Shown: positions 34,740 to 47,373 of the stretch, in pieces | How positions within the stretch are numbered: the stretch's first letter is position 1 | Layout of the letters: every line of letters starts with the position of its first letter | Origin: Yamagishiella unicocca | Lineage: Eukaryota > Chlorophyta > Chlorophyceae > Chlamydomonadales > Volvocaceae | Assembly (NCBI GenBank): GCA_003116995.1 | Contig: BDSL01000150.1 | Location: forward strand, 62,001 to 126,000 | Direction: 5' to 3' | Length of the DNA: 64,000 bases | The notes under the pieces: model-generated | What the model was told of the DNA's origin: nothing | The model's input: the letters and a program-made list of their open reading frames with translations, nothing else | Database searches by the model: none | Translations under genes and position numbers: made by a program

Positions 34740-36920
34740 GTCCTGAAGTTAGGTGAAGTTCGTCAGGCAGTTGACGTGGTTAACAACCAGCAAAAGGTAT
34801 AAGCTATGTAGGTGTGAATTACTGTGAATCATTGTGTATGGCTTTGAACTTTATGGGTCCGCTCGCCAGGCACCGCAGCGCGGCGAGGCGTAATGAACAT
34901 GTTTGCGGCTAAGGCCATGCGCTCCCGTTTCATCCTCGGTTGTCTTGGTTGCGTGGAAGGGTGAGCACTGATGAAATTGGTGGCAGCGGTGTAACGCTAC
35001 GGCGCAGTGTTTCAGGCGCAGAAGCATATGTTTGCCGCCCGTAAACCCCCAAGCACCCATCTTGCATCCATTGCAGAGTTAGCTGAACGCCTGCGCCTGC
35101 TGGCGTTCGGTTTTGTGTTCATATTGCCCCTTGCCAGGTCCATGACACGGTGCGTCACGGTTTGATGAACAAGCCACCTCCGTGGGAGGGCGGCATAATC
35201 GTTCCGATTGCGGGCGCCCTCCAAGAGGCTAGTGATATTCAATTCCCAATTTTCGGCCGGGGCCAGGGCTGGGAAGGATCTGATTCACGATGGGTGTCAG
35301 GTTGCGTGTACCATACGAGCTGCTGTCAGCTTCAAAAACCGTTGGATGCCCGTCGTAGTAGTTGATGTATGTAGATGCGGGTGTGGTCTCTGTGCAGACG
35401 CGCTTGCAAAACAGCGACAAGATAGCAACCGCATACCGCTGTTTTCCCGCAGGCAGTGTTGCGCCGTGACTTCCCGTGAGTCACCGAAGGATCAAATGAT
35501 GCCCACGCAAGAGCGGCCAGAGGGTACGATACCTGTATTCAAAACTGATCTGCGTTACTGATGGGGGATCTGTGATTGCTGACCCGGTCAGGATTTGGTC
35601 AGGATCGCGACCCAGCCCTATGGCAGTCCAAACAGGGGTTCCCCAGGGCGACCCCCGATTACCCCTTCCTCACCGCGCCGGCAGATAACCCGACCAAAGT
35701 CGGTGGCCTCCACCGTGACAGATGGGCCACCGCAGCCAGGGCCATTTCTTGTTCAGCAAACGTGCAGAAGTGGATTGCTATGGTGTCAAAGCTTTCAACA
35801 ATTGCAGCTGTGATAGCAGATCCTAGCTAAGACCCATCAAGAAGTTGACTAAACTTGTTAGGAGTTGTTTGAGTCGTTCTGAGTGCACAAAGGGGACGTG
35901 CCACGGCTGGAAGGAGCTGCCGTATGCGTCAGAAGTAATGGATTCAGTGAGGAGGATGAACACTATCAGCGGGATGTCGGTGCGCGATCCGGTCCCGCTT
36001 CAAACTCCCTGCGCACTTGACCGATTGCCGCCGGCGCCCGGCGGTGCCACTGTGCCAATACGCGCAGAGGATGTATCAACCGGGAATAAAATGTGGTCGC
36101 CAACTTCATGGATTACGGTTCATTGCAGCCTGCGCCCAGGCGATGCCATGGAGATGCATGGAACAGCCGAGATGAATCGGCCAACTGCTTCCACTTCCAG
36201 CACATGCCCACCTCTAACCGCAACCCTTTTTGCTCTGTTTCCTTACTTCGCACATTTAGTTTTACGACGGATGCCTTGTCGCAGGTTGCCGAGACTTGCA
36301 ACGCGGCCTAAGCCCCCTTTATACCTTAATTGCTTGAGCTCAATATAAGGTTCAAGCCCCTGCTGCAACTAAATACCCCGGGAAACAAGGTTGTTGTAGA
36401 CTTGTAGGAGTCCGACGATGTAAGGAGCGTATGGGATGCAGCGAATGTACCTGAACATTTACTTGCAATCTCCTGCCCTGAGGTATAAATCTCTGCTATA
36501 CAAGCAGGACGCTATATGACAAGCAAATAGGAAGCTCGTTCGGTAGGTGTAAGTGCGCTTCCTGCCGTGCAAAGAGTCATAACTCAGTGCAATTGCAAGC
36601 AATGTATGAAGCATTTAAGTGAAAGGTTTTTATGTACTATTCAGGGGCCAAGAGGGCCAAAGCGCAAAACGTGGTCTAGGTGGCACAGTAATGCAAGAAC
36701 AATATACGCAAAATCAAAACGACTGGGCCACTGGAAGGGTAGACACATCAGCTCTATCATAACTGACAGCCAGGACGGCAGTAGTAGCCAGCTGTGTGCC
36801 GAACGCATCCGATGGTGACAGCTGTAGGACGAGAGCCTCGCTGGCCACACCGTACCAATCGGGCCCGAATAGATTCCGCCTCGTTTGTGGCTCGGACGTG
36901 TGGACGCTCGGCAGCCCCAG
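34740..36920. other. Intergenic region upstream of the ELIP gene
   Basis: Frames such as 35845-36348 (+) show no motif. No exon chain or repeat family is recognised. Confidence 0.35.
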
Positions 36921-36928
36921 ACTTCACG

Positions 36929-36936
36929 TATTTAAG
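36929..36936 (+). promoter_or_regulatory. TATA-like element of the ELIP gene
   Basis: TATTTAAG lies 132 bases before the start codon of the ELIP-like gene, in an otherwise mixed-composition flank. Confidence 0.4.
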
Positions 36937-37067
36937 CACCGGAAGGCTCCATTCTACTTCATCATATTTCATACCAATATTTCATAGACCAAGGTTCTTT
37001 ACACATTTCATAACTACCTCACCCACAGACTCGCCCTAGACCTCCCAGCCCTCCAAGCTCTTCCAAA

Positions 37068-38258
37068 ATGTCTGCCGCTCTCGTTCGCTCCGCTTCATCT
37101 GTGCACGCTTTGTTGGGCGCACGACGATGCGTTTACCAGCGAAACGTGCGAGTCTGCCGAGTCAAGGCCACTCCTGAGGATGCTCCCGAGGTATCCGCGA
37201 ATGGCACCGTCTTCTACGGCGGGAAGGCGTACACCCCTGATGAGGTAAGCTAGGTGCTGTGCGATAGGCTTGCTAGGTGACGATAAACACCATATGGATA
37301 AACCTCAATTGCGGAGCTATGCTCTGAATTCTAGCGAGGTCGATTAGGCAACCCTCTGTCCAATTCGCTGCTACTAGTGTATGACATCCCTGTGCTTCGG
37401 TCCGATGTTATACAGTGGACCAGTGCTGTTGAATCGGGAAGCCTCGCTCGTCCGGCGGCCGTAACGGTCACAGCTGCGAACAACAGTGCCTCGACCATGC
37501 TAACCTTCTCTGGTGAGTAGACGATGCTCACTTCGCAGCCAGTAAACATGTATGATCTGATTCGACTCTCGTCAGCGCATGAATCTCTTCGAATGTGCTT
37601 GTGCCAAGGGTCCCGTCCCCTCCTTACTATTGTTGTTGTATTATATGAAGAAAGCCCAATCACTGCTTATAAGTTACGTGAAAACCGCACATACGTTAAG
37701 GCCACGTCCCTGACATGCACATCACGCCCGCTGTTCCAACGTGCAGATGTTATGTCGTTCAGCGGCACCGCGCCAGAGATTGTCAACGGTCGTCTCGCTA
37801 TGCTGGGCTTCGTCAGCGCAATGGCTGCTGAGGTCTCCAGTGGCGAAGGCGTCCTGCGGCAGTGGGCTGATGAGCCTACCGGTGTGGCGCTGGCTTTCAT
37901 TCTGTTCATTGCCGGCTCGCTGGTGACTGCCTTCAAGACCAAGCGCGACGACAAGCTTGGGCCATTCACGCCTCAAGCTGAACTAATCAACGGCCGTGCC
38001 GCCATGTGAGAATTGATTGGGTTAACCATGTCCCTACGCGTGGAATTCACACGCGTTAAATAGTCCTCTTCGTTATATAGATTTGCTGTAAGGATCGTTG
38101 TTCATATAGCTGTTTCTATGAGATATTCGTGTCATTGATGGACCGTGTCAACTGCTGCAAATCTCCTAACCTTGCGCTCGTCCCATGGTCGTTGTAACAG
38201 GATCGGCTTCGCCGCGCTTATCATCATCGAGGGCGTGAAGGGCAGCCCGCTGATCTAA
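37068..38258 (+). CDS. Early light-induced protein (ELIP-like, LHC superfamily)
   Basis: A thylakoid protein that in this family binds chlorophyll and carotenoid and protects against excess light. Exons 37068-37244, 37416-37512, 37747-38005, 38201-38258 join in phase to 196 aa. Residues 1-33 look like a chloroplast transit peptide (serine-, valine- and arginine-rich). GGKAYTPDE|W precedes the first helix. Helix 1 has EIVNGRLAMLGF (E102, N105, R107) and helix 3 has ELINGRAAMIGF (E170, N173, R175), the paired chlorophyll-binding motifs; helix 2 (ALAFILFIAGSLV) lies between. The protein ends EGVKGSPLI. The first ATG after the 5' leader is used. ELIP genes are usually induced by high light; nothing in the flank proves that here. 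Confidence 0.9.
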
Positions 38259-38327
38259 GACTGAAGCTCATCTACTCGCTGGCAGCATTCTGTCAGCTGC
38301 CTCGGCGTGGGTGCTGGCTGATGCCGT

Positions 38328-38332
38328 TGTAA
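38328..38332 (+). terminator. Polyadenylation signal TGTAA
   Basis: TGTAA, 70 bases after the ELIP stop codon. Confidence 0.6.
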
Positions 38333-40540
38333 CCAGCTGTACGTTCATCTTCATGTGGCGTCGGGCTCAGGCATTGCCTTGAACACGCCGTCACAAGTAG
38401 GAAGCACCTGAGGTGTGCGGCACGTAACCGTGTTATGGACGTAATTCAATTCTTTCCGCGGTCCATCTCTCAATCTTCGCCAAGTCGCCAGCGTTGTGAG
38501 GAGGCGCTGGTTCAGAGGCCGTTGTAGGGCTGAGGTGGAATGTGGCCGTCGTTGCATGGTGTGCCGGATTGTATGTTGCGTTTTTGTTGCTGCCAGGCTG
38601 GTTGAACGTCAGCATTTAATTGTCTTCAGTCAGCTTGTGCGCCAGCTCCATGGTAGTACGATTTAATAGGAGTCCGCGTTGTTGCATTTTAGGTCAGGCA
38701 AATCTGCATGATTAACTTACAGCTCGAGCTAGCATCGAGTGCAATGTCTCCTATTTCGTTTTGCAGTGGGCGCTGCACTATTGTCGATCAGGGCGGGCTG
38801 AATGTGGATATGGCCGAAGCGCCGACATGTGCCCTTACTGGTACGTCTTCGCGTTGCGTGCGCTTTGCACATCTTTTGCCACCATGCCATCTGACATGTT
38901 GAAGCGCCGCTGCTTCTGACAAGCGCTTTGTTGTGTATGGGGAGAGGACAGACAATTTTTTGCGGTGGCCTCAGTGGAATTACTGAGTCGGCCCTGCCTT
39001 AATTTGGAAGCTGAAACTTCTTGACGTGACGGCCGGTTCTACCGGAGAGAGAGAGGTGGAGGCAGAAAGAGAGTGTATGCTTGGAGAATGGATGGTGGAC
39101 ACCCTCGTGTCTATTACACCACTTATGTGTGCGTGTGATGGCGCATGGGTGACGTTTGCTCGCGGTCTTTCCTTCCGGGAATGCTGCGAAACGTGTCCAC
39201 GTTCCTTGTTGTGAAGTAGGGGAACTCGGGCTCAGGGCACCACCTCAGCTGGTATCCGAGTTGTTGTGCTTGAGGGAGGGTAAAAGAGTTGAGAAGGAGA
39301 TAGCAATCGATGAGCGCAATCGATAGGCGGGTGACAGTCTTGGGAGTTGCAGGTAGTATGGGTCGGCACCTCCGCCACGAGTTGAGCGACGACACGAGCA
39401 CACCCTGAACAGGTGGAATGGAGACGGCAACAACAATGTGAGCGAGTGCGAGAGCAAGGTGTAGCCGATTTCCTGGAGGCGTGAGCCGTGGGCCGCGGTG
39501 GCTATCTTGGGGGACATATCCTCCGGGTTATGCCGCTGTTGCTAGTGCCACAGTGGTATTTTGTTGAGCGGTTGCAAGCTTGACCACGAGCTTTTACACA
39601 TGAAGCAAGGTCCTCTTCGCGGTTAGAAAGGTTAGTGGTGAAGCCTTATTTCTGACGGCACCACTAGCCTACTACCCTGCCCCACTATATTTTCCGGCAT
39701 ATTTATTTCGCTGGCGGATTCTGGGGTATTATGTGGGCCTGGCAAGTGTGTGAGGACTTTGTGCGTATTGCATCGTGGTTTTGAAATGCTTGCATGGTGA
39801 GGTTATTTTATATGAGCGCACAGTGCAGTTTCTGTCGCACGTCCCAACTCTGCCCTTCGTGCTGCCGACGATGGTCCTATCTCCCAGGCCATCTCTGGTA
39901 GTGATGCAAGTGGCTTACTGCGGGATATCCGATGCGCCTGGCGTTCGCATGCACCTCACCAGCGTGATCAGTGTCGATTGTTTCTTCGTGGAGTCGTGTT
40001 GAGGGAGTACGTTTGGCGGTCTGAGTTTTTGCGATGTTCCTGAAAGGGTACATCGGCCAAAAAATGGAGTGTTCCGAGGGTTACAATAAGGGCAGGGTTC
40101 GAATGAGCGGTAGATTCGAGGTGTTGAGTGGGGTGTGCAATTGTGTCGAGAGGGCTGTCATCAGGTAATGATGATGATGTGTTCGTGCTGTGGGAAATTG
40201 CGAAGTTGTACAGGAGAGCAAGGGTATTATGCGGCCGCTGGACGGTGAAGGATTGAAAGAGTTTTTTGGACAGTGAGAGTTTCAGGAGAGTGTAATAACT
40301 TATTTGTAAGCAAGATCGTGTCATCCACATATCTTCCAGAATCCAAAAGAAGGAACTTAATGACTTTCTGCCTCCACGGAGGACAGGATATCTGAAAACT
40401 AGCTAACTTGGAGCCTTGGACAGCCCGACGTTAACCCATATTTACCCAACTGTAAGAGCGTTCACTGTGATGCGCCCCTCAGCTCTGGAACTCTTGATAG
40501 GGGCTTGCTCAGGTTACCTCTCGGCAGCGCAGGTTAACGC
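38333..40540. other. Intergenic region
   Basis: No supported gene. Open frames are short and without motifs. Confidence 0.4.
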
Positions 40541-40633
40541 CTTGTACAGGTTATGCCGATACGCCCGATGGCTCTACCTTTTGGTCTGTGGGGCTTCAGT
40601 TAAATACTACTACTATCGAAGCATAAGGCCTGC

Positions 40634-41340
40634 TAAGGTTGTTGTAATCGTTACAGTGGGCTCCAGACCTGAAAAGGTAGAGCCATCGGGCGCATCGCCT
40701 GACACTGAAAAAGACAAGGAAAGCTGAGAAAACCGACGGTTCCGAAAGACAAACCACCCAGAGCCTCACAACCGAGAGCCCAGAGGAAACAGCAAGCACC
40801 AATACACAGGGGGAGGTTGCGCTGATGGCTCCCCTGCACATGGCCACATGCATCCCAAGCAGACCCCCGAATGGAGAGACAGCAGCACGCCTCGGCAACA
40901 CAATCGGATAACTCCCCCCCCAAGATCCCGAAAACGTCCCACACCCGAAACGGGCCGATGCCCATAGCGAGACGGGAAGAAACAATGGTACTTAATACCA
41001 TCAACCAGTTGAGGTCAACACCAACAGCAGTCTCTAGAAAAAGGCAGACCGGCAACACGCCCGAATGGCTGAGCCGTGGCGCAACCTTCGCCTGCAATAC
41101 GGAAACCACTTCAGTATGCAACGCCAGGTAGCTTTGCAGGACTTGCGTAGGCTGCGTACTGGCACCGGCTGCGGCATGCGCGAGAGACACCAGAGCCGAC
41201 GAAGCTGTGTCGGCGAAAGCTACCAGAGTCCAGAGAAATGCTGAAAGAAGACCACAAAGTAGGATACAGCCCGCAGGACTGATCAGGTAGAGCGACGACC
41301 GAAGCCGCCGCTGAGAGGCCATCATTGGCGAAGTTGATAC
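40634..41340 (-). mobile_element. LINE-related fragment with 3' tail
   Basis: The minus strand ends with the family tail (CAGTGTCAGGCGATGCGCCC, then CGATGGCTCTACC, then GTAACGATTACAAC). Upstream, a frame of 238 codons (40651-41367) runs into that tail, so part of it is untranslated-region sequence read through. A short piece of the same tail in the opposite orientation sits at about 40555-40600. Divergence from the 30.7 kb copy suggests a sister subfamily. Confidence 0.55.
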
Positions 41341-42688
41341 TTCGCAACGAAGGGCGTGGGTGACCACCAGGCTAGCTGGACAGCCACAGGATACTCAGCG
41401 CAGGCACTCTGCAAAGCCACCGTGACGAGCCAGTATGGCCGCGGCGAACGAAGGTGTGAACCAGATTGCTGCGAGCTGGATGGGATCCGACCGGTGCCGA
41501 AAGTTCCCGGGCGATGCGGGAGCTCCTCCTCCACGTACCAGACGACACCGCCATTCCATCCTCCTGAACTCCCATCTAGACGACCGGCAACAGCAAGCAG
41601 CTCCCATCTGGCCCCATGCACCGACGCTCGCGCGCCCCCTAAGGGGTCACGTGGTGCGAGTTTCCGCAGTATGAGTATGAGTGTTTTGTGGTGCTAAGGT
41701 GTTACAGGGACCCAATGTACTGCTTTTTCTTTAATTTGTTTTCGGCCATTGTGTGCAATAGTTCCACGGCATTAGACTGGCATGCGTTTGGGATCCAAGG
41801 TTGTTATGGGCGGCGGCGGGGACCATGTTCGTCAGGGGGGCCCAAGAATCCTGTTTTGCGCCGCATGTTGAGGAGTACTCGGCGTGCAACTCGTAGGTAA
41901 TGTGCGACAACCACTATGGTTGTTGATCCCCGCAATTAACGCCCTGTGCGGCAACCTGGGACGTAGCGAGCTGAGCGCGGAGTGCACGTTTTTTTTAAGT
42001 ATGTGGAAGCAGGGACCGGTCAACCAGTGATTTGAAGCATTTGGCACGCGCTGGTCGGCATAAGGGTTATGAAGGCTTTTGTTACGTACAGCAAGTCGCC
42101 CGCGACGACCTCCTGCGTGAGTATGATACCTTGACTCCGGAACCACTTGCGGGCGCTGATGGTTTGTTACTTGGATATAGTTTCCGGCAATTACATATAT
42201 TTCATATTTGTGTTAGCGATTTCCAGCTTATTGTTCACTATAGGATATATTAAGCTGCAGTGCTTTTAACACCCCGCACGCGCGTGTTCACCTGGCGGAG
42301 GAGGCCTGCTTGACGAGCGCTGTTTCGCAGTCGCAGGCTTCTTTTACTTCGAGCCTACAGGTACGGGGATAGCTCTGATGGCACTCACGTGTTGTCCATC
42401 TTAGCCATCCGGCAGGCGGTCGCCTGTGCTGCTTCTGCCGACTTAGTTCTGTAAAGCCTTCGGTAAAGCATTAACAATGATCATGAGAAGCATGTATGCG
42501 TACTAAGCTGGGTGTCGGAGCGGCGGGATCACGAGCACCGTCAGAACGCTTGCGTGATGGTGATGGAGCGAGATTCTGCGCAGTCCGTGGGGCCACAGAG
42601 CGGAATGATATCGGGTTTAATATCTTGAAGTGCTTCCTGTCAAACCCGAACAGCTTCCGACATCGACCGCGCGCAGGCAGAAGAAGAA
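41341..42688. other. Intergenic region before the CBM45 gene
   Basis: A frame at 41322-41621 (-) looks mildly coding but has no recognisable domain. Otherwise nothing is supported. Confidence 0.35.
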
Positions 42689-45600
42689 ATGCGCACGTCG
42701 ATGAAGCCAGCCGTTGCGAAGTGAGTGATTTGGCCGGACAAGTCCCCGAGCCGCTGGCACAATCCTGTGTTGCTCTGGGTCGCGGTGTTTATGACGTTGT
42801 GCCTTGTCCACTGACCGTGTTTCTTTCGCAACCGCAGGTCCACCGGTGCCGCTGGCGCGCCAGTGCCCCGCGCGGTCCCAGTTGCCCGACCTGCAACCAG
42901 GGGTGAGTCAACTTGCCAACATATTGGGTCCTTACCCCAAGTTCAGCCAGGTTCATTCCCCCTCAGCCATCCTCGAGGCCAAACGCGACCGCGGGGGACT
43001 GGAGGTCAAAAAGCTGCGGTACATGGCCCATGATGTTGTTCGTCGCTCCGGTCCCTAGACGGCAGCTTCTGCTCTGCGCTCCCCTCTTCCCAATCCAACA
43101 GCATTCGAAATTTCTCCCCGGATCCACTGCCCCAGGCGTCACCTGCGGCGCCGCGACCGCGTGGGACAGCTGGACGTCTTACATCTCCAAGCACCGCGGC
43201 GACTCGGCCAGCGCCCCCACGAGCAAGTCGGAGGCGGAGTACGGCCGGTGAGGCTGATAAAGGGGCTCGGGGGTCGAGGGCATTGAAAGCGAGGTCGCCG
43301 AAAGCCTGAATCTGCGTGAATGGGGGAGCCAGTCGGAATGCTGTACGACCTTGCCTCTTTTAAGGCTTCCCCGTCCGCACGGGCCCAGGCAGTTGCTGAC
43401 CCGTGGTTCACTCCAACCCAAACCATCCGGGCCGCGATACAGAACTCCGCGGGCCGCCGTACCTTTGCCCACACCTGCGCTGTGGCCGCATTGCTCCACT
43501 TCGGGCTGCGCCCGAGGTACCCACGCTCGTCGCCCCCACACCCGCTTTTGCCAGCTGCGGACATGACCCCGCGGCCCCAGGCGCAGCGAAATACACCGCC
43601 GCCTCCCATACCCCCGCATCGGCTCTTTCCCTCGTAAGTTTTACTTTTCCCTGCGTGTTTACCCACTGTTTCCCCCCCCCCCCCGACCTCTCTCATCCCT
43701 CGCAGTGAGATCGCTGCCGCCATCAGCAGCTCCGCCACCGGCTTCAAGTCCAAGTACGCCGCCGCCTCCTCCGCCGGGGCTTCGGGGGCTGGCCCCGCCG
43801 CCATAGCCGACTTCAAGCTGTCGCACGTGGGAGGCATCAACCTCAACGAGCTGCCGCGGGACTTGCACGAGAGGCTGGAGGCGCTGGCCAGTGTGCAGCT
43901 CAAGCAGGTGACTGGGGGCGGGGGGAGGGAGGTGCCGGCGAGGGAACGGACGTGTTGATGGTCATGTGAGGCGAAATACCGGGTACGCTAGGCCACGACG
44001 AGGCTGGAACTTCTGTTTAAGTTTGCATGCCGGTCCATCGGTCGGAACGGAAGCTTGAGGGTGGCAGGGTAACGGGGGAGGCGGGCAGCTCAAGCAGGCA
44101 GGGGGGGCGGGGTAAGGGAGGGTTTAGAGGAAACCCGTAGGTCAGGGCAAGGGGGAGGGGGCGGCGCGGCGTGGCGCCCTCCGCTCCCGCGACAGCCCAG
44201 CTCCGCCGGTTGCTCGCTACACGCACCATGCGTTTGTGGCCACTCCCCTCCAGCCGCTTTGTGCTTTGAGCGTTGCCATGGTGGTTGCGGCAGTGGTTGT
44301 TAAGGTGGCTGTTGAGGCGGTTGCGGCAGCGGTTGTTGAGGTGGGTGTGGTTGCGGTTGCTGCTCTTGGCAAGATGCTAACCAGCACGGGCCCCTCCCCT
44401 CCCCTTCCCCCCTGGGTTTTATGCCACCCCCCACGCATCGAAGGCCCTTGGCAAGCCCGATGCCGAGCTGGACGCCGCCTCCATCTCCTTCACCACCACG
44501 GACGTGGACGCTGCGCTCTGCGTGTCGGGCATCACCCTGCAGCAGGTGGGGGGGGGGTGGGGGGTAGGCGGCGCGCCACCCCCGGCGCCGGTGTTGGCGC
44601 ACCGACACGGGGCTGCAGTGGTGTCGGTGTAGCACCTCCCGACCGGTGCGGCCACGTCGGTTGCGCGAATATGCTCTACCTAAGAGAGGTGTTATCCATA
44701 ACACTCTCAAGAGAGGCGTGTGCGTGTGTGCGTTTTGTGGTGTGGCGGGGGCCGCGTCGGCAGATGCTGGCAGGCGGCGGTGTGAGGCAACGCAAGATGT
44801 GAAGCAGTGCGCAGTGGACCCTTGGGCGCCGCCGGACCTTGCCGGGTGTTCCGGTGCAGGTGGTGGGAAGATATGTATGGATCGCTGTCCGGACGAGAAG
44901 CCGTAGGACCGGTGTCACGACGGGATCGCATAGAGCGATCAGCTTCTGCGCGCGCAAGAGGGAAGCGCAAGGACCAGAGAGGGCTTTCGAGGGCCGCTGA
45001 GCCCCACGCCTGACCGCCGCATCAGCAGTGTCGGGCCCTGCAGCGCCTGAGAGCCCCGTCAGGAGGGAGGGGGCGGAGGGAGGGAGCGGAGGGAACCCCA
45101 TCCCGACCCCACAGACTGCCTGCCATCGTGCGTACTGAAACCTCGCACCGGGGTACCGGCCCTCCACACACACCGCCCTCGTCGCAGGGCTTGGACAAGA
45201 CGGCCCTGATTGCGTTTGTGGCGACTGAGACCGAGCGCCAGGTGGGTTATGTGTGCGGGGGTGAGGCAGGGGAGGGGTATATTGTGTGGAGTGTGGGTCG
45301 TCTTCGGACTCATGACATTGAGGACTTGCCCCTCCGAGTCCTATGTCGTGTAACCGGGTCTTCTCCCGCCTCCCCCCGGCCCCCCGCCTTAATACACACA
45401 CAGGCGTCCTGGTCCCGCCTGGAGGGCCTTATCCTCCACTGGGGTGCCACGGACGCGGCCGGCGGACCGTGGGGGCTGCCGCCCCAGGGCTGGGCCGCCT
45501 CGCCGAACAAGGTTGTGGACGCGGGTGAGAGCGGGGCAGCGAGGTGGGGGGTAGCGCGTGGCAGGTGGGGGGTAGCGTGGCAGGTGGGGGGGTAGCGTGG

Positions 45601-46945
45601 CAGGTGGCAGGTGGAGGGGTTGCGTAGTAGCAGCAACCGCGAGCCCATTGCTCAGGCCCCTCTTCTTCCACGCCCACTACATAACACAACGACCACCGCA
45701 GCGACCGCCACCGGCCGCACCCTGACCACCCGCGCTCCCCTCCCTCGTGCAGCCCATTGCGACAGCCCCGCACCGACCCGCCTCGCACTCGGCGGGAAGC
45801 ACATTCTCGGCCTGCCAAAGATACCTCCCCGCACCCCGCAACCCTCCACGCACACCCCGGTCCCCCGGTCCACCTCCCTCTCCTATCCAGGCGGCGCCTG
45901 GCAGTGCGCTTTCGAGAAGCAGCAGGTGTCGGGTCCCGAGGGCAACAACGCGGTGTACGTGTTGCTGCTGCAGGTGCGGCCGCGGGGACGAGGAGGTGGA
46001 GTGGGTTTGAAAGGAAGTGGGCGGGTTAGGGAGTGGGCCGTGGCCTCGAGCAGGCTGGCGGGGGGACGGGGGGCGCCGAATAAACCTATAAGGAAGGGGG
46101 GGGATGCGGGTGAGCTGCGGCGTCGTGTATGTTTGGTGCAACGGCAAGGGCGCCGTGCCCTCTTCCTCCCCCTCCCCCCCTTGAATCACCTTCGAGCCAC
46201 CTCCTCCCTTGTCCTCCCTCACCTCATCCGCATAGCATCCGTCTGGCCCTCCCGTTGCTTCGTTTCCGGTGACAGCACACGCGTTTCTAGGCCTCCCATT
46301 GCGGCAACACCACACCGACCCGTCTCCACTTCCTGATTATTTTCCTCTCCTCCTCCCGTGCCGTACCCATCGATTTCTCTCCTCTATGCCTTACCCCCCA
46401 GCTTCCCCCAAACCCAACCCCCGTCCCCGCCCCCCTCAGATCCCCCTCCGTGGCATCCTCAAGGCCGGCGGCTTGGTGTACGTGCTCAAGGCCACTGCCG
46501 GCCAGAACACCCGCTGGCTGAAGAACGAGGCCACGCAGAAGGACTTCTTCCTCGACACCACGCGCTTCCCGGTCATCAAGGTGAGGAAGGAAACCCCGAG
46601 TGTTCTTCTGGGAGTAGTAGGGCGTGAGAGGGGACACATGGGAAGGAGGGCGGTGGTGGTGGGATTTAGCGGCGCCGAGTGCGCGACAGGGGAATGGCGC
46701 TGCCCGTGCTAGCTGCCACCAGCACCGGCCCCGCCTCCCCAACCGGCGGCGATGCGCCCTGCCGAACAGCCCCCACCACGCGTGATTTGACCTGCTGCCC
46801 CTGACCCCCCCTCCGCCCCTGACCCCCCTCTCCGCCCCTGACTCCCCTCTCCGCCCCTGACTCCCCTCTCCGCCCCTGACCCACCCCTCCGCCCCTGACG
46901 CCCCTCTCCCCCCCATGCCCTTGTCGCCTCATTCGCCAGCTGTGA
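42689..46945 (+). CDS. Small plastid-type protein with one CBM45 starch-binding domain
   Basis: Probably binds starch or another alpha-glucan in the chloroplast. Exons 42689-42720, 42838-42902, 42967-43050, 43136-43247, 43706-43907, 44444-44545, 45188-45241, 45404-45524, 45891-45973, 46440-46580 and a tiny last exon 46940-46945 (CTG TGA); 333 aa, all phases agree. Residues 1 to about 35 resemble a transit peptide (MRTSMKPAVA then an Ala/Pro/Arg stretch). The middle is helical and unassigned. Residues 218 to about 325 match CBM45: LILHWGATD, PWGLPPQGW, AWQCAFEK, GLVYVLKA, TRWLKN, KDFFLDT. CBM45 is known from glucan water dikinase and plastid alpha-amylase (AMY3), but neither catalytic domain follows. 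The exon 3 donor (GTCCCT) is weak, and the last exon rests on phase and the TGTAA downstream. Confidence 0.72.
45533..45612 (+). repeat. G-rich minisatellite in an intron
   Basis: Units of about 18-20 bp (GGTGGGGGGTAGCGTGGCA) repeat about four times on the transcribed-sense strand inside the eighth intron of the CBM45 gene. The G runs could form quadruplexes in the pre-mRNA. Confidence 0.75.
46796..46915. repeat. Pyrimidine-rich minisatellite in the last intron
   Basis: About six copies of a 16-19 bp unit (CTCTCCGCCCCTGACTCCC) lie just before the proposed final acceptor of the CBM45 gene and may serve as its polypyrimidine tract. Confidence 0.75.
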
Positions 46946-47368
46946 GCGAGCTACGTGTATGGTCCAAACCGACTGGCTGTGCGCAACGGAGGGGACCTCG
47001 CGCGCGTTATCCACAGCTGGGGAGGCGAGGGCTGCCGATGCCGTTGATGTCCGCCGCTGGCAGCAGGCGGCGGGGCTGACGCCGTGCGTTACCGCCCTTG
47101 AAAAGAGGAGCGAAGGGAAAGGGGAGGCTAGGCGAGGCTAGGCGAGGCGAGGAGGGATGGGGGTTCACCGTGGGTTACAGCGCGACGCTGTGTATTAGTG
47201 AAGCTGAGCGGCCGCGGGATTCCAGCACAGGCGGAGGTGACTGGACGTGTCTCTGGGCGGGGGCGAGACCCGCGGAAGAGTTGCCGGGTCGGCACATGTG
47301 CGTCGAGAAGTCACATACGCGTGTTGGTTGGCCCTTAGGCTAAGGTGCGATGCGTGCATGCAGGCATG

Positions 47369-47373
47369 TGTAA
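47369..47373 (+). terminator. Polyadenylation signal TGTAA
   Basis: First TGTAA after the CBM45 gene, about 424 bases beyond the proposed stop. It fits a transcript that ends before the TMEM62-like gene. Confidence 0.45.

Noticed and set aside
44676..45401. 241-codon minus-strand open frame
   Set aside because: Antisense to CBM45 exons and introns, low-complexity, no domain.
42689..46945. Full glucan water dikinase or AMY3-type amylase
   Set aside because: The CBM45 domain fits, but no phosphohistidine, ATP-grasp-like kinase or amylase barrel sequence is found before the next gene.
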